Part shown: piece by piece, positions 34,019 through 42,069 of the stretch
How the letters are laid out: every line of letters starts with the position of its first letter
How positions within the stretch are numbered: position 1 is the stretch's first letter
Assembly (NCBI GenBank): GCA_001430745.1
Contig: KQ482042.1
Location: forward strand, 609,362 to 651,430
Direction: 5' to 3'
Source: Auxenochlorella pyrenoidosa
Lineage: Eukaryota > Chlorophyta > Trebouxiophyceae > Chlorellales > Chlorellaceae
Length of the DNA stretch: 42,069 nucleotides
Program-made: the position numbers and the translations under genes
Notes under the pieces: model-generated
The model's database searches: none
What the model was told of the DNA's origin: nothing
Seen by the model: the letters and a program-made list of their open reading frames with translations, nothing else

Positions 34019-35226
34019 TCAGTCCTCAATGAATAGGAGGTCGTTCTGCAGGCATCAGCAGCGAAATAGTAAGACTTGCTTTTTTGAAGGCAGCATTTCT
34101 TGTAAAGAGCAGCATCCTGGATGCCAGAGCACCTGTTGTAGCAGGCCTGGCAGGCCTGAAGGGCAGCACACGCGCACTCCTGATGCCATTTCCCTAGTAG
34201 CTTGCCACCCTGCTGCTGCATCCACACATACTCCTGCGCACCAGCCAGCAAGTGCTTTGCACCACAATGCGTCTCAGCACCATCAGCACGGCAACCCTGC
34301 CGTGGCAATGGCGCGCGCACGTGCAGATCCCCTCCCCAGCCCCTGCCGGCTGCACTCACAGCGCGAGTTGGTGGCGCTGCGCATGTTGGGCGTGGTGGCG
34401 TCCTCGGGCAGCGAGTAGCTGGAGTCGGCAAAGGCGGCCTCGCTCTTCTGGGTGGTCCGCATTTTCTCCGCGCTCTCCTTGAGCTTCTGCCGGCGCGCCT
34501 CCTTCCTGCAAGGGGACGGTGCATGCAGTTGCCATCCTTGGAAGGGAGCGTGGGTTCGTGCACACGTCGCATGGGCTGATCCCAGGTTGTGCGTGCCAAC
34601 CAGGGGCATGAGCGGGACCGCCGGTTCAGGCCCCCATGCGGGAAGCCTGCAGGGGCAGAGGCTGGGGCGCTCACTCTGCCATCGCCTTCTTCACGTCCTT
34701 GCCCAGCGCCAGGGCAGGTGCAGCCGCCAGCAGCGCTGGCAGCGCCGCCAAGCCGGAGAGTGCTGCCCTGCAGGGCACCACAGGGCTGACCCTCTGTTGG
34801 CAAAGCAGGGGCCAACCACAGCTACAAAGAGAAGACCCCGAGCGGCCACTGCTTTGTGGACCTGTGCGTGCGCTGCGGCCATCAGCTTTGCCTGCCCGAC
34901 TAATTGCAGTCGTAAAAAATGCGAGCCAGACATCCTGAACATGGGCCAAGGCAGTACCTTGGCTGCCAAAGCAATCAGTATTTCGCAGCGACCAACAGCC
35001 CAGTTTCAAGTTCCAGCCCGGGCGGGTGCGGCCAGCGCAGCTTGCTGGCCCAAGGCGTTTTGCGCCTTCACAGCACACATCCGCGATCACGGAGCTCCTG
35101 TAACCCCCCGCACCTGCGGCTCACTGCCTCTGGCTGCTGCTGGGCAACGACTGCGACGGTGTTGGAGCGTGCAGGGCGAACGGCGGCCGAGGCAGGCTGC
35201 ACAGAGCGCATCATGGTGAGCTGCAT
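34019..35226 (-). CDS. Small protein with twin-arginine thylakoid-lumen targeting signal; 3' end uncertain
   Basis: Minus-strand exons 35226-35114, 34767-34675 and 34505-34360 join in phase. The first 35 residues (MQLTMMRSVQPASAAVRPAR...) are a chloroplast transit peptide. A second signal follows: SRRAALSGLAALPALLAA then APALA, i.e. twin arginine, hydrophobic core and an AxA cleavage site, as in Tat-pathway thylakoid-lumen proteins. The predicted mature part is only about 50 residues: highly charged (GKDVKKAMAEKEARRQKLKE) then SYSLPEDATTPNMRSATNSR. The last exon is unclear. An exon at 34043-34019 reading NDLLFIED and a stop looks natural, but its phase does not match the donor at 34359; joining them creates a TAA at the junction. 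I do not recognise the family; a small photosystem- or lumen-associated subunit is a guess. It is divergent from hemF. Confidence 0.6.
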
Positions 35227-35519
35227 TGCGGCAGGTGGTCAGTCGACAGGCAGGAGGCTCTGGCGAAGAAAACCGAGACGCTGTCGGTAAGAGTGTCGGA
35301 GAAGCGTGCTGGAGCTGCCTCGCTGCAGAAGGGCGATCGTATGCCAATGCCAGGCCCGCCCAAAGGCCTTTCAAGCGGAAGGACAGCAGAGCTCGACAGC
35401 ACGTCGCAGCACAGGGCGGAATTGATTGGGTCCGATAAGAGACAGCGATGCGCGAACTCGGTGCTGCGCCATCATTGAATTGGTGCGAAGCCGTTGTTTC
35501 GAGCCGTCAAGGGCTCGCA
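35227..35519. promoter_or_regulatory. Shared divergent promoter region (lumen protein / hemF)
   Basis: Only 293 bp separate the two divergent start codons, so the promoters and leaders must overlap or abut. It contains a GATAAG (I-box/GATA-like) element at about 35434. No TATA box is obvious. Shared control of two chloroplast proteins is an inference. Confidence 0.45.
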
Positions 35520-37935
<2,416 letters not shown>

Positions 37936-38192
37936 CGCCGGCGCCCCGGGTCTGCCGGCCGTGGAATGGCTGCTGTCGTCTTTTGTCTCTGCGTTTGTGC
38001 AGCGCCACCACTCTGTCAAGTACATTTTTTCGACTTTGATGCACCAGCGGCTGCTGCCAGGGGTGTCCTGTGAGGCATACGGCACCGGCAGGCACGCATT
38101 GTACTGCCGCAGTCAGCAGCCGTGGCAGTACCGAGCACCTCTTTTGTACTGCTCCCCTCTTTTAGACAAATTCGCGGCCAACGCTCACCACA

Positions 38193-38197
38193 TTACA
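38193..38197 (-). terminator. Candidate poly(A) signal TGTAA of the proline-rich gene
   Basis: Minus-strand TGTAA 433 nt past the stop at 38630. It lies upstream of the hemF signal at 38337, so the two 3' UTRs would overlap by roughly 150 nt. Confidence 0.3.
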
Positions 38198-38336
38198 TTG
38201 CTCTACACTCCCTGCCACCGGTTGTACCTGTTCAAGCAGCACCCATGCTCGCACAGCCGGCAGTGCTGACGCATTCCGCGGCTGCAGGTTCAGGGTGCCT
38301 GAGGGTGTGCCCCCTCGGTGGCCCAGATTGCGTAGC

Positions 38337-38341
38337 TGTAA
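38337..38341 (+). terminator. Candidate poly(A) signal TGTAA of hemF
   Basis: TGTAA about 400 nt past the coproporphyrinogen oxidase stop, on the same strand. Confidence 0.4.
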
Positions 38342-38629
38342 AAGGTGGAGAATGGCTGTCTGGGCCCTGGGACTTGCCACGAGATGATCGTGCCGCATGC
38401 CGGTATGCCGGCCTCGCCAGCCTCGTAGACAAGGGTGTATTCAAACCTGGATGGTGCATGCATGGAGGATGGTGAGGTCGGCGTCGAACCACTTCGGCTA
38501 ACGCACCTGAACAAGTGTCTACACACACAACTTTGCAGCCGCAACACCTTCCTGCATAGCAATGATGCTGGCCGCAGGCGCTGAGACAGCACAGCTGTTT
38601 GACCCTCTTATGTTCCCCCTCCCCGCTCC

Positions 38630-39893
38630 TCACCTAGAAAGGCTGCCTGTCGAGTTGGGGAATGAGTTTGTGAGGACCATGTGAGCTGCAGCCAGATAGG
38701 CTGCCCTCGCAGCACTCCCTCCATCAGAAGCAGCCGGGCTCGGCGGGCAGGCGGTGTTGGTCACAGCCGCCGCCGCAGACGCTGCCTCGCTGCCGCCGGC
38801 CGCCACCGCTGGGACGACCTGCTGTGCTGCGATCGTTGCATTCAGGCAGATGAGTGCGCTCAGCTGCTTCACGCGTTTGGGGTCGGGGGACGTTGTCACG
38901 TTCTGTCCAGGCATGGGGGCAGAGGCATTGACACCTGGCAGGAGGTGGAGGGCAGTACAGCATAGCTAAGGGCGCTGACTGCATGTCCAGCATGGGGGGC
39001 TGGCTGCAGGCAAAGCCCAGCCGCATTTGTTGCAGCGCCCCGACCCACACCCTGGGCAGCGCACCGTGCAGAATGACTTCGCCCGTGGTTTCATTCTGCA
39101 TCCAGGAGATGGGGCGAGAGCATGGTGTGCGGTGCGCCCGATGCAGCTGGCAGCCTGGCCCCGACATCACAGCCCACCACATCACACTCTCGCTCTCTCC
39201 CGCCGCATCTGTTGCCTCCCGTCTCCTCAACCCAATCTCGCCTTCCTGTCCACCCACACAGGGCCTCCGTGCTCATCAGTGCCATTCAGGATCTTGCAGG
39301 CCACCCCCGGATGCCCTGGGGCGGAGCTGAGGTAGGTAAAGAGGAAAATGTATTCGGCTGCCGTAAGGTCTTGGCCTGCTCGCCAGGGGAGGAGTGGGGG
39401 GATTCCGGCTGGCTCGTGCGGCAGTAGAGCTGGGGCAGGGCGGGATGCAGGTTTGCAACATTTGCAACAAGGCAGTAGGCAACTGACGGCAACAGCGTCC
39501 TCACATTCCTCTGTGTGCAGGATGTGCGGCAGGCTTCGTAAAGCAGCTGAACCCTTTCGAACCTGCCAGGGCGGCACCGCCAACCTCCGCTTCAGGGCTT
39601 GGGGTGGGGGCAGCAGGTCCAGGGCCGGGGCTCGCCGCACCGCCACCAGCCCCACCCACTTGACAAACGATCCCTGTGCCGGTCTGTCCAACAAACCCAC
39701 TTCCAATCTGAACCCCGCTGCTGCCCGGCACGGTAGCAGAGGGTATAGGAGCTGTGGGCGGCATAGGAGCTGTGGGCGGTGGAGCGGGGGGGCCGCCCCC
39801 CTGTGGGATGTCGGGGCTCGTGGCACCTGGTGGGTAGGCAGTGCCAATATCAGTTGGCCGTTGCAGCAGCTTGCGGCGTCCAAGGCCGATGGC
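38630..39893 (-). CDS. Proline-rich, probably secreted protein (model incomplete)
   Basis: Several minus-strand pieces look coding, but I could not join them all. (a) 39893 to about 39540: GLGRRKLLQRP, a motif seen after signal peptides in many chlorophyte secreted proteins, then a Pro/Gly/Ala-rich tract (APPPTAPMPPTAPIP) and AHPAHR. (b) Starting near 39384 to ~39264: QDLTAAEYIFLFTYLSSAPG and KILNGTDEHGGP. (c) From ~39093: NETTGEVILHGALP, LQQMRLGFACSQPP. (d) From ~38930 to the stop at 38630: NASAPMPGQNVTTSPDP, LICLNATIAAQQ, NSFPNSTGSLSR. Many NxS/T sites fit a glycosylated extracellular or cell-wall protein. The first exon with a signal peptide is missing; a candidate ATG with a Leu-rich core at 40150 runs into a stop before any donor. 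Family unknown. Confidence 0.45.
39741..39776. repeat. 18-bp tandem duplication in the proline-rich coding region
   Basis: Two adjacent near-identical 18-mers (taggagctgtgggcggca type) encode the repeated hexapeptide PTAPMP/PTAPIP on the minus strand. Confidence 0.7.
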
Positions 39894-41151
39894 CTATAGT
39901 GAGCAAAGAAACAGAAGTCTGATAGGGTCCTGCGAAGGAGATCATTGGGCACGGCAGCAGCGGCAGCGGCGGCAGAGGCGGCAGCACCGCTGCCCACCGC
40001 TGCTTATGGCAGTGACGGTTCCAGGTCTACTGCCCACTTAAGCCTACTGATTGAGCGATGTGAGCGACGCACGTGCGACTAATTCCATCCAGTCGCAGCA
40101 GGAGCCAGCAGCAGCAAGAGGCAGCCAACAGCCTCTGTTGTTGGCAACATCCTGCTGATGCCTCGGACAGACAGTCCAATGACCAGCAGGATGGGTTGCA
40201 CTGCCTCTTTATGCAGCCAGCATGCCAGGCCGAAAGCTTCGAACTTTTGACGTCAGAAGTTTCGGACGGGAAGCGGGCTGTACAAGCTGGCAGCACTGCC
40301 TGGCATCTAATGAGAAATGGTGAGGCTGTGCTGCCTAGCAGGTCTGCGCTGCATTGCAGGGTGGGCCTTCCCTGTACGGGAATGGTCAATATTTTGTGCA
40401 CCTTAGTTCACAGCATGTGCGGTAGCTGGCCCGTTGAGAATCCAGGGGGACAGAAGCATCGCCGAACAGGCAAGGCTATGCGCCTTCAGCTGTGCTCTAG
40501 CCAGCAATGCGTGAACATCCAACCCAACCTCGCATGATTGGATGTGCGTGCACTAACCCATTCTGGGTCATGTGCACTTCTTTCATTCTCTTGCTGATCA
40601 GCACCAGAGGTCAAGACCTGAAGTCCAGGCAAGGTCCTGGCCGGCACGCGTGAGTCCTGGCCGGCACTCCAGGCATGCGTCTGTTCGGAGGCAAGTGCCG
40701 CCGACAGGCAGCGACAGCCACTGGGCGCTCGCTGCTGCACGAGGCTTCTTTGCAATCTCCACTGGCCGTGATGGGCCGTTTCAGCGCCGACAAGCGGGCT
40801 GCCCGAGGACGAAAACCTTGCTGCCAAAGAGCGACTCGAGAAGGTCGCTTCCTGCCATGCTCGAGGAGAATGATCGCATTTGCATGCAATCGACGTATGT
40901 CGACAGGAGAGAAACAACTCTGCAAAGGAGGTCCATGCTGCGGAGCACAGCACGGCTATGGTGCAGGATGTCTTTCTGCAGCGGCAAGCATGGGCCTTGT
41001 CGTTGTAATCGGCGCTGCCTGGTAACCTTAACGGCCTTTTCTGTACCCCCGCCAGCCGCTCTAGCGCACCCTTGCTACCGCCACCGCGCCAAACTTCGGA
41101 CACCGTCCTTCTCCAGGCTTGCATTGCTGAATTTCCATCTCACACACATCC
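39894..41151. other. Long spacer upstream of hemB
   Basis: About 1.25 kb with no convincing gene. A plus-strand frame at 40675-41025 (116 aa from an ATG) is Cys/Arg-rich and resembles nothing known. A 14-bp direct repeat (gtcctggccggcac) occurs at about 40634 and 40654. The hemB promoter and the missing 5' end of the proline-rich gene should lie here. Confidence 0.4.
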
Positions 41152-42069
41152 ATGATGGCGGCACAGCTGCAGGCGACCGCCTTCACCCCCGCCAGCAAGG
41201 GCGTGGCCGCTCCTCGCCGGGCGCGCTCCCAGCTGCGCGTGTCTGCGGTGGCGGAGGTTGAGCGGGTGGCCACCAATGGCAGTGCGCGGGTGAGCTGGCC
41301 TCAGGGGTGCAGGGTGAGCTGAGCGGCGAGTCGTGCCGCCGCTGGCGCCGCCAGGTGTCCGCCGCCACTGCCTCCACTTTGCGTCATGCCATGTCATCCC
41401 TCCTCTTGCCTTCTGCAGAGCGGCGTGCCCGAGGGCACCCCCGTCGTGCCGGTGCGCGACCTGCCCTCCCGCCCCCGCCGCAACCGCAAGAGCGAGACCG
41501 TGCGCCGCGCCTTCAGCGAGACTTTCCTGCACCCCGGTGGGCGAGGCAGCTGTGGCGGCTGCAGCGAGTTTAGAAGCAGCAGGCATTGGTCCGCAGTCTG
41601 AATCCTTACTGCAAACAGCTGTAGCACTGCAGGCGTCGCTGCAGGCGCATGCCTTGTCCACCTGCACCAGCTGCCTGCCTCACATGGCGCATCTCCTCCC
41701 CCTGTTCCCCACCCTGGCTCGCAGCCAACTTCATCCTGCCCGTGTTTGTGCACGATGGGGAGCAGAACATCCCCATCGACTCGATGCCGGGCGTGTCCCG
41801 CCTGGGCTGGCAGCACGGCCTGATCGACGCGGTGGCTGAGGCGCGCAGCGTGGGCGTGAACCAGGCGAGCAGAGCCAGGCGCTGCGCCGCCACACTGCAC
41901 AGTGCCGGGTCTGGGCCAATGACGGCAGGCCGCGCAGGCCATCTCTCTTTCTGCACCCGGATTGGGGTGCGGGCCGCCCGCGTTGCAAAAGGCACGCCCT
42001 TACACAAGCGTCAGAAGGGGAGCTTCCCGCGGAGAAGCTCACCTGCCAGTCACCGCCGCCTGATCTCCG
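41152..42069 (+). CDS. ALAD: Delta-aminolevulinic acid dehydratase (porphobilinogen synthase), 5' part
   Basis: Exons 41152-41289, 41419-41536 and 41725-41864 are in phase; the rest is beyond the window or in the following intron. It condenses two 5-aminolevulinate molecules to porphobilinogen (EC 4.2.1.24), an early step of tetrapyrrole synthesis in plastids. A transit peptide (MMAAQLQATAFTPASKG..., about 45 residues) precedes the conserved start: GTPVVPVRDLPSRPRRNRKS, RRAFSET, ANFILPVFVHDGEQNIPIDS then MPGVSRLGWQHGL and ARSVGVNQ. These match the N-terminal arm and first strands of plant HemB. The catalytic lysines and metal site lie downstream, outside the window. The third exon seems to end at a GC donor (CAG/GCGAGC); reading on gives sequence unlike the expected VVLFPK. 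Two consecutive ATGs open the frame. Confidence 0.93.

Noticed and set aside
34066..34265. Cys-rich minus-strand stretch (WHQECACAALQACQACYNRC)
   Set aside because: It looks peptide-like, but no phase-compatible splice links it to the lumen-protein exons and no ATG opens it independently.
38470..38560. tRNA-like T-loop (ggcgtcgaacca on plus, GGTTCGAC on minus)
   Set aside because: No matching anticodon arm or acceptor stem could be drawn at the right spacing.
40675..41025. 116-aa plus-strand frame with ATG
   Set aside because: Cys/Arg-rich composition without domain, splice context or conservation evidence; kept only as a note in the spacer entry.

Overview
This is nuclear DNA from a green alga, most likely a trebouxiophyte (Chlorella/Micractinium/Coccomyxa type). 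The sequence is very GC-rich and dense in short introns with CTGCAG-like acceptors. It encodes chloroplast transit peptides, plant-type tetrapyrrole enzymes and a plant-type GATA factor, and TGTAA (the chlorophyte poly(A) signal) lies downstream of several genes. Two assembly gaps (14901-15615 and 26056-26738) fall inside genes. Gene models were built by hand from splice sites, reading phase and protein-family logic; no transcript data were available. Species assignment is an inference.

Layout, left to right. 1-946 (-): rhodanese-domain protein, 3' end off the window. 1523-8949 (+): a 13-exon chloroplast protein with two S1 RNA-binding domains. Its 2.5-kb sixth intron appears to hold a complete seven-exon gene on the opposite strand (3503-5320) for a bacterial-type SUFU-like protein. 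9659-11128 (+): unknown membrane protein. 11626-12288 (-): ankyrin-repeat protein with a possible frameshift at its 3' end. ~12943-18785 (+): organellar-type AAA+ ATPase, interrupted by a gap; the intron that splits its Walker A motif carries an orphan mitochondrial-carrier signature. 19467-22325 (+): GATA zinc-finger protein. 23633-30164 (-): ABCG half-transporter, interrupted by a gap. 30679-33573 (-): protein disulfide isomerase with an ERp29-like C-terminal domain. ~34019-35226 (-): small protein with a twin-arginine thylakoid-lumen signal. 35520-37935 (+): coproporphyrinogen III oxidase (hemF/CPX). 38630-39893 (-): proline-rich, probably secreted protein, model incomplete. 41152-end (+): delta-aminolevulinate dehydratase (hemB/ALAD), 5' part only.

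Several products point to the chloroplast: the S1 protein (RNA binding/translation), the lumen protein, and HemB and HemF, which act at early and late steps of tetrapyrrole synthesis and lie 3.2 kb apart on one strand. The lumen-protein gene and hemF are divergent across a 293-bp spacer. PDI (ER) and the ABCG transporter (membrane) are tandem neighbours. I see no operon-like organisation and no CRISPR arrays, insertion sequences or convincing tRNA genes.

The most unusual observations are the nested SUFU-like gene, the mitochondrial-carrier fragment inside the AAA gene, the high share of GC-AG introns, and 13-20 nt micro-exons that carry catalytic or signature residues.
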